A stretch of DNA of 64,000 bases from contig JAFGSA010000046.1 in the NCBI GenBank assembly GCA_016934855.1, positions 108,050 to 172,049 of the forward strand. The letters run 5' to 3'. This document shows, one piece after another, positions 8,020 to 16,495 of this stretch. Position numbers and translations under genes: made by a program. This DNA comes from Elusimicrobiota bacterium (GTDB lineage: Bacteria; CG03; SLGR01; JAFGSA01). The notes below the pieces were generated by a model that was not told the DNA's origin, did not search any database, and worked only from the letters and a program-made list of their open reading frames with translations. The first letter of the stretch is position 1. Each line of letters begins with the position of its first letter.

Positions 8020-10269
8020 CTACTTATATTCTACCCTTAATTCCCCGGGAGGGATCATCCCGTCTATGCAACTCGGGTTACATATGCTTAAATGGCCTTT
8101 TTCTAACATTTCCCCGCGCAGCGCACTCATCTTCTGAGAGTTCCATATTTCAGCCAGCGTGTTTTTGTTAGCGTCACCGATCTTGTACTCCGGGCAGAAA
8201 CAATATGAATTGACTATACCCCTGGCGTCTATATTCATGAGCTGCCAGGGCAGTAGACATATCGGCGGGCTGCATTTCTGCTCTTTGGCTGCGTCTTCGG
8301 GGCGGTTCTCCCTTCCCGCAGCATCTTCACTGTCCGGGACGCCGTCATCCTTCACTACAGGCAGCCCGCTGGCCAGCTCGATGCCGTATTCGTCGGCCTG
8401 CTCTTTCATATACCCGAGGGACCTGCTTACGGTATCCCGCACACCCCGGTCGAGATAAAATGAGTTCCCGTCGCCGATGCTGTTTTTCAGCGGCAGTATC
8501 TGGAGCTTGTTCATGCCGTGCTTCTTCATGAATTCCATCACTTCATCCAGCTCGCGGTAATTTTCCTTGAGCAGGACAAGCTGCATTGTGAGTTTTTTCC
8601 CTGCCCGCGGTTTCTCGCCGTCCGTGTTCCTGTACTTGTTTATCAGTTCCAGTTTTGCCAGCAGATCCTCGAATTTCGCGCCTGCGCGTATCTTTTCATA
8701 TGTATTTTTCCTGACACTGTCTATTGAAATAACAAGGTCCGTATTCGTATTCATTACCAGCGCGGCCCAGTCCTCGTCGATCAGGAGCCCGTTGGTTATT
8801 ATGCACTGCTTGAGCTCTTCGAACGAAGAGGCATATTCGAACATTCCCCGGAAAGCCCCGGACATAAAAGCCTCTCCTCCCAGCCAGGAGACCAGAACTG
8901 CGTAGCGGAACAGGTCCCTGATCTCCGCGACGATCTTTGCGGAGAGCTCTGCCGGTGTCTGCCACACGTCGCACATTATGCATCTCAGATTGCATTTATT
9001 CGTAAGGCAGACAGCCAGACCCAAAGGCATGGATTCCAATATGGTCTTCTCCTGGGCTATCTCCTTCTCGTTCAGTATCTTGTTCTGCAGCTGCAGGCTT
9101 CCTTTTCTGCGCGTGATCTCCGATGCTTTGGAGAACTGCCTGAGCGCCAAGCCGTATTCGCCCTCGTCCCTGTAGATCTCCCCCAGCCTGATGCTGGTGA
9201 TCTCATCTTCATAGCCCTTATCCCTCGCTTTCATCAATTCCCGCCTGGATGACTCCCTGTCACTGCAGTATTTATAAGCCTGGCTCAGCATGGCGTTTAT
9301 CTGTCCGCAGCCGGGATCGATTTTCGCCGCCTCGCTCAACTCCTTTATGGCTTTCTCATATTCGCGTTTATTAATATATAGATCACCTAAACTCATCTTG
9401 TATCCGGCGTTCTCTGGCTCTTTTTCAAGCGCAGATAAAATCTCTTTTTCGGCTTTATCATACAATCCCTGCATGCAATAGACCCTCCCGAGTTCCGCGC
9501 GGAAAGCAGCATTCCCCGAGGCCGCATTCACCGCTTTGCTGAATTCTTCTGCCGAAAGGTCCAGCTCACCCTTTTTGCAGTATATTCTGCCCATATCTCT
9601 GTGCATATCCGCATTTTCAAGGCCGCCGGAAATCGCTTTTTTCATGCTTTTCAACGCCTCATCATACTCCCCGGCGGCTTCGTATGCCGCAGCCTGTTCT
9701 TTATATATATCAGGCCGGGCAGGAGAAAATTCTTCTGCCCTTTTGAATTCATTCAATGCACTGTCATACTTCCCCTGCCTGTAATACGTTCTTCCCAGTT
9801 TCACGCGCATCTCATAATTATCCAGCCCGCCCTCAAGAGCACGCTCGAACATCTGTGCCGTTTTTGCATATTCTCCGGCACGCTCATATACAGAGCCCAT
9901 CTCATCATACACCTCGGGGAGGCAGGGATCCGATTCCATGGCTTTTCTGAACTCGATAAGCGCTTCTTCGTATCTGCCCTGATCCGAGTATACCCGACCC
10001 AGCTCGATCCTTATCCCGGGCGAGTCCACTCCGGCATTCACGGCGCGGGTCAGTTCCTTCACTGCCTGCTCACGGCGGCCCCGGTCCCGGCATATCCTGC
10101 CTATATCCCTGTACCCGTGTGCCGCGTCATAACCGTGCTCTATCGCCTTTTTGAGATTAACGACTGCCTCGTCGTATTTACCTTTTCTTTCGCACTCGCA
10201 CGCCTCTTCGAAATAAAGGCTGCCCCTGTCAAATCCGCCCGTTTCATTCTGTTCTGACCTGTCTACCAT
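8020..10269 (-). CDS. TPR-radical SAM-SPASM protein, long solenoid
   Basis: About 749 residues from the preferred ATG at 10267-10269. The reading frame stays open 54 nt further upstream (to 10323), but that extension has no family counterpart, whereas the chosen start gives the usual short lead into the first TPR and overlaps the upstream stop by 7 nt. About eleven TPRs cover residues 15-390. The rSAM cysteines are C426, C430, C433 (CNLRCIMC), followed by WLGGEAFMS and VISIDSV rather than SIDG. An acidic spacer precedes CLLPWQ. The tail has YCFC, EIWN and CNPSC and ends GELRVEYK, closely resembling the gene at 14111-16495. Substrate unknown. Confidence 0.95.
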   Translation of the reverse strand: MVDRSEQNETGGFDRGSLYFEEACECERKGKYDEAVVNLKKAIEHGYDAAHGYRDIGRICRDRGRREQAVKELTRAVNAGVDSPGIRIELGRVYSDQGRYEEALIEFRKAMESDPCLPEVYDEMGSVYERAGEYAKTAQMFERALEGGLDNYEMRVKLGRTYYRQGKYDSALNEFKRAEEFSPARPDIYKEQAAAYEAAGEYDEALKSMKKAISGGLENADMHRDMGRIYCKKGELDLSAEEFSKAVNAASGNAAFRAELGRVYCMQGLYDKAEKEILSALEKEPENAGYKMSLGDLYINKREYEKAIKELSEAAKIDPGCGQINAMLSQAYKYCSDRESSRRELMKARDKGYEDEITSIRLGEIYRDEGEYGLALRQFSKASEITRRKGSLQLQNKILNEKEIAQEKTILESMPLGLAVCLTNKCNLRCIMCDVWQTPAELSAKIVAEIRDLFRYAVLVSWLGGEAFMSGAFRGMFEYASSFEELKQCIITNGLLIDEDWAALVMNTNTDLVISIDSVRKNTYEKIRAGAKFEDLLAKLELINKYRNTDGEKPRAGKKLTMQLVLLKENYRELDEVMEFMKKHGMNKLQILPLKNSIGDGNSFYLDRGVRDTVSRSLGYMKEQADEYGIELASGLPVVKDDGVPDSEDAAGRENRPEDAAKEQKCSPPICLLPWQLMNIDARGIVNSYCFCPEYKIGDANKNTLAEIWNSQKMSALRGEMLEKGHLSICNPSCIDGMIPPGELRVEYK

Positions 10270-11393
10270 GAGTTGCCCATACAGGCTCCGGAAGAAGGGC
10301 TTTCCAGGCATACCCTGCTGCACAGGTCACCGTAATCGTTTTTAAGCATTTTCTCTCTGTACCGCTGCATCTTCTCGCCGTTCCATATCTCCTCTATTGA
10401 ATTTTCAGCTATATTGCCCACTTCCTGCCGGCAGAAACAATGAGGCCTGACCCCTCCGCCTATATCGATGTACAGGAACTTCCACGGCCAGTAACAGAAC
10501 ATCTCCCTGCCCGCCGCAGTAGAGGGCTCCTTTCCGGCGGCCTCGCCTCCGACTATCGGAGGAAGGTAATTATCCAGCGTAATACCGTAATGTGAAGCTT
10601 TAACCGACATTTCCGGGATGATTTTCCCCAGATACCTTCCGGCCTGGATATCTTTATGCAGATATATGTTCTCTTCCGTCGTTATATGATCGACCGGAGT
10701 AAGGATGACATGCCCGAAGCCGTGCCTGCGGGCGAATTCCAGCGATTCCGGGAGTTCCTTATAATTGCTTTTCATGACGACTACAGTAATTGACGTCGTC
10801 AGGCGGCTGCTGCCGCTGCGGTTCCTGAACCCGTTGAGCATCGCAATATTATTCAAGAGGTCAGCGTATCTGGCGCCCCTTCTTATATATTCGTATGTCT
10901 TCTCCGTAAAACCGTCTATCGAGAAGATAAGGTCCAGGTTCGCACCGGCGAGTCTTTCCGCGCACTCTTTGTCAATGAACAGGCCGCTTGTCACTATCTC
11001 CTGCCTGAGGTCCCTGTTCGAACAGGCCTTGTTAAAAAGCCTTTTGAAATACCGCGAGAGGAATACCTCCCCTCCCTGCCAGTACAGCCGCTTAAGATGC
11101 GGCAGGTATTGTTCTACCTCGCCGACCGTCCTCTCGGGTATCTCCCAGGAACTCTTCCAGGCGTCGCACATTATGCATCTCAAAGCGCATTTTGAAGTTA
11201 TAGCCAGTCCCAGCCCCGACGGCCTTGATTCAAGAACGGTCTTCCCCGCCAATATCTCCTGCTCTATAAGAGCCAGGCCCCCCTCCCCGCATTCTCCGTA
11301 AAGCCCGCACAGCTTCGAATGGAGATCCGGGTTCCTGGGATCGTTTTTCAGTTCTTTTTTAAGGTCTTCTATATTCATTTTCTCGTATGACAT
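10263..11393 (-). CDS. Radical SAM-SPASM protein with vestigial TPR
   Basis: A 376-residue group A protein. The N-terminus keeps only a fragment of the TPR region (MNIEDLKKELKNDPRNPDLHSKL…), then linker KTVLESRPSG. The rSAM motif is CALRCIMC (C69, C73, C76), with Ala where nearly all paralogues have Asn after the first Cys. WQGGEVFLSRYF, SGLFIDKE and FSIDGFTEKTYE follow. The tail has CYWPWKFL, HCFC, EIWN and CSRVC and ends in a CMG motif like the protein at 46137-47417. The start is ATG at 11391-11393 with AGGAA just upstream; the in-frame ATG at 11376-11378 is an alternative that better matches the family cap. Confidence 0.94.
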   Translation of the reverse strand: MSYEKMNIEDLKKELKNDPRNPDLHSKLCGLYGECGEGGLALIEQEILAGKTVLESRPSGLGLAITSKCALRCIMCDAWKSSWEIPERTVGEVEQYLPHLKRLYWQGGEVFLSRYFKRLFNKACSNRDLRQEIVTSGLFIDKECAERLAGANLDLIFSIDGFTEKTYEYIRRGARYADLLNNIAMLNGFRNRSGSSRLTTSITVVVMKSNYKELPESLEFARRHGFGHVILTPVDHITTEENIYLHKDIQAGRYLGKIIPEMSVKASHYGITLDNYLPPIVGGEAAGKEPSTAAGREMFCYWPWKFLYIDIGGGVRPHCFCRQEVGNIAENSIEEIWNGEKMQRYREKMLKNDYGDLCSRVCLESPSSGACMGNSW

Positions 11394-11398
11394 ATTTC

Positions 11399-12607
11399 CT
11401 ATATATTCAGCCCCAGCGCTGTCTTGGCGATGGCACCGGACACGCAGCGGTCATCACAGAATCCGGCCGAAATCCTGTCTATTATCCTCCTGCGGTATTC
11501 CTGCATGATATCATTATTCCATATCCGGTCAAGACTCCCGGACGCTATGTCACCCACCTCCTCGCAGCAGAAACAGAACGGCTTGACCCTCCCTCCCGTG
11601 TCTATGAAAAGGTGCTGCCAGGGCCAAAGGCAGAAAAACGGACCGGGTCCCGGGGGTTCCTGTTTTCCGGCATCCGGGCTCCCTTCCGCCCTGCCGGCCG
11701 GCGCCGCGCCGGGAAGCGTGTTTATGACCTCGATGCCGTACCTGCCGGCCTTCTCCATGATACCCGGCATTTTTTCCCTTATATGGCATATCGCCGCCTC
11801 ATCACGCCGGGAATATATATCCTCTGAACCGTTTTCCTGCCGGATGGGGGTATATTGCAGTATCTTGAAACCGTGTTCCTTCGCAAAATCCACCATGAGT
11901 CCGATCTCGCGGTAATTGGATCTCATGACGACCATCAGTATTTCGGTACTCATCTTCGGATTCCCTGCCGAGGACCTGTACTTATTGATCAGCCCTATAT
12001 TTTTCAGCAGCCTGTCGTACTTCGAGCCTCTTCTTATATATTCGTAAGTTCCTTTTGTCGCCCCGTCTATGGAAAAGGTAACGCTCACGTTGCCTGCGGC
12101 CAGCTTCCTCGCCCACCTGTCATCGATAAGGTGCCCGTTCGTGACTATGACCTGGTGCAGATCAGGGTACTCCGACGCCCTGTCAAAAAGGCCTTCGAAA
12201 TGCCCGGATAAAAAGACTTCTCCTCCCTGCCAGAACACTCTCTGGAGATACGGGAAATATCCATATATTTCCCTGACGGCTTCCTCCGGCAGGTCCCACG
12301 GCTGATTCCAGGAACCGCACATTATGCACCTGATATTGCATCTTGTAGTCAGCGCTATCCCCAGCGCGCCGGGCTTCGATTCCAGAACGGTCTTTCTCTG
12401 AGATATCTCGATCTCATTCAGCATCCAGTTACTGAACCACCGGGCGCGGCTGCTATTCTCATGCGCGGCAGCTTTCATGAACTGCTCGACGGAGCGGTCG
12501 TACTCTCCCTCTACCCTGAGTTCTCTCCCCAGCCTTATGTGATCTTCGGGCCGGAGATGACCCGGATCCAGGTTATTATCTTTCTGTCTTTCCATGTCGT
12601 TTATCAT
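11399..12607 (-). CDS. Radical SAM-SPASM protein with a single TPR
   Basis: A 402-residue group A protein. One TPR-like motif (residues 20-50) precedes the linker WFSNWMLNEIEISQRKTVLESKPG. The rSAM cysteines are C90, C94, C97 (CNIRCIMC), followed by WQGGEVFLSGHF, TNGHLIDDRWA and FSIDGATKGTYEYIRRGS. A Pro/Gly/Ala-rich spacer (APAGRAEGSPDAGKQEPPGP) sits just before CLWPWQHL. The tail reads FCFCCEEVG, RIWN, CDDRC. Start ATG 12605-12607, 16 nt after the upstream stop; a second in-frame ATG lies four codons in. It is most like the genes at 10263, 12624 and 46137, so the short-solenoid forms are related. Confidence 0.94.
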   Translation of the reverse strand: MINDMERQKDNNLDPGHLRPEDHIRLGRELRVEGEYDRSVEQFMKAAAHENSSRARWFSNWMLNEIEISQRKTVLESKPGALGIALTTRCNIRCIMCGSWNQPWDLPEEAVREIYGYFPYLQRVFWQGGEVFLSGHFEGLFDRASEYPDLHQVIVTNGHLIDDRWARKLAAGNVSVTFSIDGATKGTYEYIRRGSKYDRLLKNIGLINKYRSSAGNPKMSTEILMVVMRSNYREIGLMVDFAKEHGFKILQYTPIRQENGSEDIYSRRDEAAICHIREKMPGIMEKAGRYGIEVINTLPGAAPAGRAEGSPDAGKQEPPGPGPFFCLWPWQHLFIDTGGRVKPFCFCCEEVGDIASGSLDRIWNNDIMQEYRRRIIDRISAGFCDDRCVSGAIAKTALGLNI

Positions 12608-12623
12608 ATTATCGTTACGGCCT

Positions 12624-14072
12624 TCAGCCTATGGACCTTCCAAGGCACTCTTTAGACATCACCCCGGAAAAGCATCTCGGATCACATATATCCTGCGGCC
12701 TGTTTTCTATTATACTGCGCCGATATTCCTGCATTTTTTCGCTGTTCCATATCTCCTGAAGGGAGTTATCCAGGACATTGCCCACATACTCTCCGGTACA
12801 TATGGCATAAGGCCTCACCCACCCCTCTGCCTCGATGAACATATGTTTCCACGGCCAGTAACACAGCAGAGCCTGTTCCGCGCAGGCTGTATTCCTCTTT
12901 CCGCTCTCCCCCGAGGACTGCTCCTTCTCACGCTCCGGCCCGGTACAGCAGGACTTCTGCCCATTAATCCGCGGAAGCCAGTTATAAAACCTGACCCTGC
13001 CGCCGGATGATCTTGCCGTAATTGCCGATACGGCGGTTTCTATCCTTTCTGCCGCGCCCGGCTCCGGGTTCAGAAAAATATTTTCCGGGCCTTCCACGTT
13101 TTCTATCGGGAGGAAATGCAGGTGGTCGAACCCGCGCTCTTCGGCGAAATCCATAAAGCGCTCCAGCTCCCTGTAGTTCGATCGCATGACAACAACGTTC
13201 ATCGCCGTCTCGAATTTGCCGTGACAGTCTTTGTCGCGCGGTACTTCACGGTGCCTGTTCACAAGGTCTATGCTCCTGAGCAGGGTATCGAAATCCGCCC
13301 CCTTCCTTATAGACTCGTAAGTCTGTTTTTCAGTGCTGTCTACCGAATAAAGAAGCGTTGCGTTCGCCCTAGTCAGGTCCCTGGCCCAATTTTCATCGAT
13401 CAGCAATCCGTGCGTGACGATGACCTGGTACAGGTTCGGGAAGGACGCGGCTTTCCTGAAAAGGTCCCTGAAATAGTCCAGGAGGAACACCTCCCCCCCC
13501 TGCCAGAAGACCACTTCGATATAAGGGAACAGCTTTATTATCTCATCGATCGTTTTCCGGGGCATATCCCATGGGGTCTTCCATATCTGGCACATCTTGC
13601 ATCTCAGATCGCATTTATTGGACAGATTGACCCCGAAACCCCTCACTTTCGACGCGAGTACTGTTTTTTTCTGCGAGATCTCCATCTCATTCAGAACCTT
13701 ATTCTTCAAGAACAGGTCTTCTGCCGGTACGGCTTCATACGCTTTCTTAAAGTACTTCCCGGAAGCCGCGTAATCTCCCGTCTCCCGGCACAGCCTGCCC
13801 AGGCTCATCTGGATTTCCAGGCTGTCCGCCTTGAGTCCGGACGCTCTGCCCAGTTCCCCGAGAGCTTCGGAGTACCTGCCCGTGTTTTCGTAGATCCGCG
13901 CTATATCGATAAGCGCATGCCCGGCATCGAACCCGTTCTCGATCGCCTTGTTCAGATGCCTTACGGCCGAATCATAATCCTTTATCTTCTCGTATTCCCA
14001 TCCGAGCCTGGCGTTAAGATCGGCATTTTCCGGATCCTGCTCCAGCTCTTTTTTTATATCTTCGATGTCCAT
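12624..14072 (-). CDS. TPR-radical SAM-SPASM protein
   Basis: A 482-residue group A protein. I place the start at ATG 14070-14072 because AAGGAAGG lies 7 nt upstream and the resulting N-terminus (MDIEDIKKELEQDP) matches the family cap; the frame stays open to 14159 but that extension would overlap the upstream gene. Three TPRs (residues 15-115) and the linker NKVLNEMEISQKKTVLASK precede rSAM cysteines C154, C158, C161 (CDLRCKMC). WQGGEVFLLDYF and YSVDSTEKQTYE follow. In the tail the usual CxC is AIC, so one cysteine is replaced by Ala; CYWPWKH, EIWN and CDPRC are kept. Confidence 0.95.
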   Translation of the reverse strand: MDIEDIKKELEQDPENADLNARLGWEYEKIKDYDSAVRHLNKAIENGFDAGHALIDIARIYENTGRYSEALGELGRASGLKADSLEIQMSLGRLCRETGDYAASGKYFKKAYEAVPAEDLFLKNKVLNEMEISQKKTVLASKVRGFGVNLSNKCDLRCKMCQIWKTPWDMPRKTIDEIIKLFPYIEVVFWQGGEVFLLDYFRDLFRKAASFPNLYQVIVTHGLLIDENWARDLTRANATLLYSVDSTEKQTYESIRKGADFDTLLRSIDLVNRHREVPRDKDCHGKFETAMNVVVMRSNYRELERFMDFAEERGFDHLHFLPIENVEGPENIFLNPEPGAAERIETAVSAITARSSGGRVRFYNWLPRINGQKSCCTGPEREKEQSSGESGKRNTACAEQALLCYWPWKHMFIEAEGWVRPYAICTGEYVGNVLDNSLQEIWNSEKMQEYRRSIIENRPQDICDPRCFSGVMSKECLGRSIG

Positions 14073-14079
14073 CCATGCA

Positions 14080-14087
14080 CCTTCCTT
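14080..14087 (-). promoter_or_regulatory. Shine-Dalgarno deciding the start at 14072
   Basis: AAGGAAGG on the minus strand sits 7 nt before the ATG at 14070-14072. It supports this start over the longer open frame reaching 14159. Confidence 0.75.
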
Positions 14088-14110
14088 ATGCCTAAACGGC
14101 AAAACCCGGC

Positions 14111-16495
14111 CTAATAATCGACACGCAGGGCCTCCCTGGGTATGATACCCTCTACGCATGTTGAATTACACCAGTCAGAATGCGTGTTCCCTATTATCTT
14201 CTCCCTCAGAGTCAGCATCTTGTCACAGTTCCAGATATCCATGATATCGGATTCGTTGGCATTTCCTATCTCCATCACCGGGCAATAGCAGTAGGAAGTC
14301 ACATACCCTCTCGCGTCCATATTGAGCAGCTGCCACGGGAACAGGCACTGCATATCGCCGTTTGAGGATTTCTCACGCGCGGCGGCGTCCACAGCGCCTG
14401 CGGGTTCTCCGGACCCGCCTTCGGGGGCTTTGCGTGCAGGCTCATGTTTGTCACCGCTGCCGGGCGTTTCACCGGCGTCTTGCGGGCCTATGGGTATGCC
14501 GTTGATAAAGCATATACCCTCCTCGCGCGTCTTTTCGGCAAGGTCCTTGATGGCTTTGGCGGCATGCTCGCGCACTTCGGGCTGATAATATACGGAATCC
14601 AGTCTGTTTATACTGTCGTTTAACGGTACGAACTGGAGCCTGTTTATCCTGAATCTCTTCAAAAAATCCATGATCTTGCCTATATCGCGGTAATTCTCTT
14701 TCATCACCACAGTCTGCATCGTAAGACTGATCCCCTTATCCGACCCGTCCCTGTACTTGTTTACCAAGTCCAGTTTTTTCTGAAGCGTTTCGAAATCAGA
14801 GCCGGCTCTTATCTTCTCATAGGTGGATTTCGTCACCCCGTCTATTGATATCACGAGGTTCATATTTGAACCGCGGTTCCGCCTGAGCCAGTCCTCTTCT
14901 ATAAGCAGCCCGTTGGTCACGATGCATTGCTGAAGGCCCGGGCAGGCCGCTGCCGCCGCGGAGAGCTCCCTGAACGACGGAGCCATGAAAGACTCCCCGC
15001 CCAGCCAGGTCACGAACTGCAGATACGGCAGGAGGTCTCTGATCTCTGCGACTATTTTATCGGGCAGATCGTAATTACACCCCCAGGTGTCGCACATTAT
15101 GCAGCGCAGGTTGCATCTGGTAGTCAGACATACGCACAGGCTCCTGGGCTTTGACTCAAGTCTTGTTTTTTTCTGCGTGATCTCTATTTCATTAAGCATC
15201 CAGTTCCGGAATGATTTCAATTCCCTGTTACTGCTTATATCAGCCGCTCTCCTGAACGCCCGGACAGCTTCGCCGTATTCCCCCCTGCTCCTGTGCAGCC
15301 TGGCAAGGCCTATGCAGATATTCTCGTCCTCATAGCCCTTTTCGATTGCATTCCTTAGTTCTTTCTCGACCAGGCCGGCGGCCCTGTTCCTTTCGTGGAT
15401 CTTCATCAATTCGGCGTTATATTCTCCCGAATCGGGCTTTAATCTCAATGCTTCGTGAAGCTCATCCACCGCCTTTTCGTCCCTGTTATTCATGCAGTAT
15501 ATGTGCCCGAGGTTCTTATGAACATCTCCTTTGTCGTAGCCGTTCTCAATCGCCAGCCTGAACTCCCTTTCCGCCGCTTTCAGCTCCTTCTTCCGCAGGT
15601 ATACCTTTCCCAGATCGGAATTATATTCTCCATTCGAAGGTTCGTTATCTATCGCAATCCTGAATTCCCTTATCGCTGAATCGAGATCCCCCTTCATATC
15701 GTATATCCTTCCCAGTTCATCATGAAACCTTCCGCTGCCGGGTTCTATCTCCAGTGCCCGGCTGAATTCCTTCAAAGCCTCGTCATATCTGCCCTGTTTG
15801 TCATATATCCTGCCTAAGGCGGCATGAACATGTGAAGTATCGAATCCTCCCTGCAAGGATTCCTTGAGTTCTCCTGCCGCGGCGCTGTAATCGCCTTTTT
15901 CATACAATAAGTACCCGAGTTCAGCTCTTACTTCGGGCGTATCCAGGCCGCAACGGATAGCCGACTCCAGCTCCTTTATCGCTTCATCGTATCTGCCCTC
16001 GGAGGAATATATCTTGCCGAGTTCCTTGTGCGCTGTCTTTTCGTCGTAACCTGTCTCGAGCGCTTTTTTAATTTCTTCCGCGGCAAGTCCGTACTTCCTT
16101 CCCTCCTCAAATATCAACGCCTTTTCCATATGCAGCACGCCCTTATCAAAGGATGCGTCCTTCCCGGCAGTTCCGAGGGCTTTATCGAATTCGCTCATTG
16201 CCTGATCGTTTCTGCCCAAACCGCGGTACGCGCGCCCCAGTTCGGCGTGCATTCCCGGCGAGACCGGACCCTGCCCCAGAGCCTTCTCCAATTCCCTCGC
16301 CGCAGCGGCGCTGTCGCCCATAATACGGTACATACGGCCCAGCCCTTCGATGACTTTACCATCCTCGCAACCTTTCCCTATCGCCTTCTTAAGCTCTTTT
16401 ACAGCCAGGTCGAATTTTCCTTCCTCCTCGTAAACCCATGCAAGCTCCATATGCAGTCTTGCTTCTACCTTATTACCGTTCATCCCGGCAGTCAT
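14111..16495 (-). CDS. TPR-radical SAM-SPASM protein, long solenoid
   Basis: About 794 residues. The start is ATG 16493-16495, chosen because it overlaps the upstream TGA as ATGA and has GGGAG 11 nt upstream; the frame also contains an ATG 18 nt earlier. About twelve TPRs fill residues 5-420, several in the xGxDTxxVxxxLG form alternating with the xEPxxGxxxxxLG form. The rSAM cysteines are C461, C465, C468 (CNLRCIMC), with WLGGESFMAPSF and ISIDGVTKSTYE. A roughly 45-residue Gly/Pro/Glu/Ala-rich insertion precedes CLFPWQLLN. The tail has YCYC, DIWN and CNSTC and ends EALRVDY. Confidence 0.95.
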   Translation of the reverse strand: MTAGMNGNKVEARLHMELAWVYEEEGKFDLAVKELKKAIGKGCEDGKVIEGLGRMYRIMGDSAAAARELEKALGQGPVSPGMHAELGRAYRGLGRNDQAMSEFDKALGTAGKDASFDKGVLHMEKALIFEEGRKYGLAAEEIKKALETGYDEKTAHKELGKIYSSEGRYDEAIKELESAIRCGLDTPEVRAELGYLLYEKGDYSAAAGELKESLQGGFDTSHVHAALGRIYDKQGRYDEALKEFSRALEIEPGSGRFHDELGRIYDMKGDLDSAIREFRIAIDNEPSNGEYNSDLGKVYLRKKELKAAEREFRLAIENGYDKGDVHKNLGHIYCMNNRDEKAVDELHEALRLKPDSGEYNAELMKIHERNRAAGLVEKELRNAIEKGYEDENICIGLARLHRSRGEYGEAVRAFRRAADISSNRELKSFRNWMLNEIEITQKKTRLESKPRSLCVCLTTRCNLRCIMCDTWGCNYDLPDKIVAEIRDLLPYLQFVTWLGGESFMAPSFRELSAAAAACPGLQQCIVTNGLLIEEDWLRRNRGSNMNLVISIDGVTKSTYEKIRAGSDFETLQKKLDLVNKYRDGSDKGISLTMQTVVMKENYRDIGKIMDFLKRFRINRLQFVPLNDSINRLDSVYYQPEVREHAAKAIKDLAEKTREEGICFINGIPIGPQDAGETPGSGDKHEPARKAPEGGSGEPAGAVDAAAREKSSNGDMQCLFPWQLLNMDARGYVTSYCYCPVMEIGNANESDIMDIWNCDKMLTLREKIIGNTHSDWCNSTCVEGIIPREALRVDY

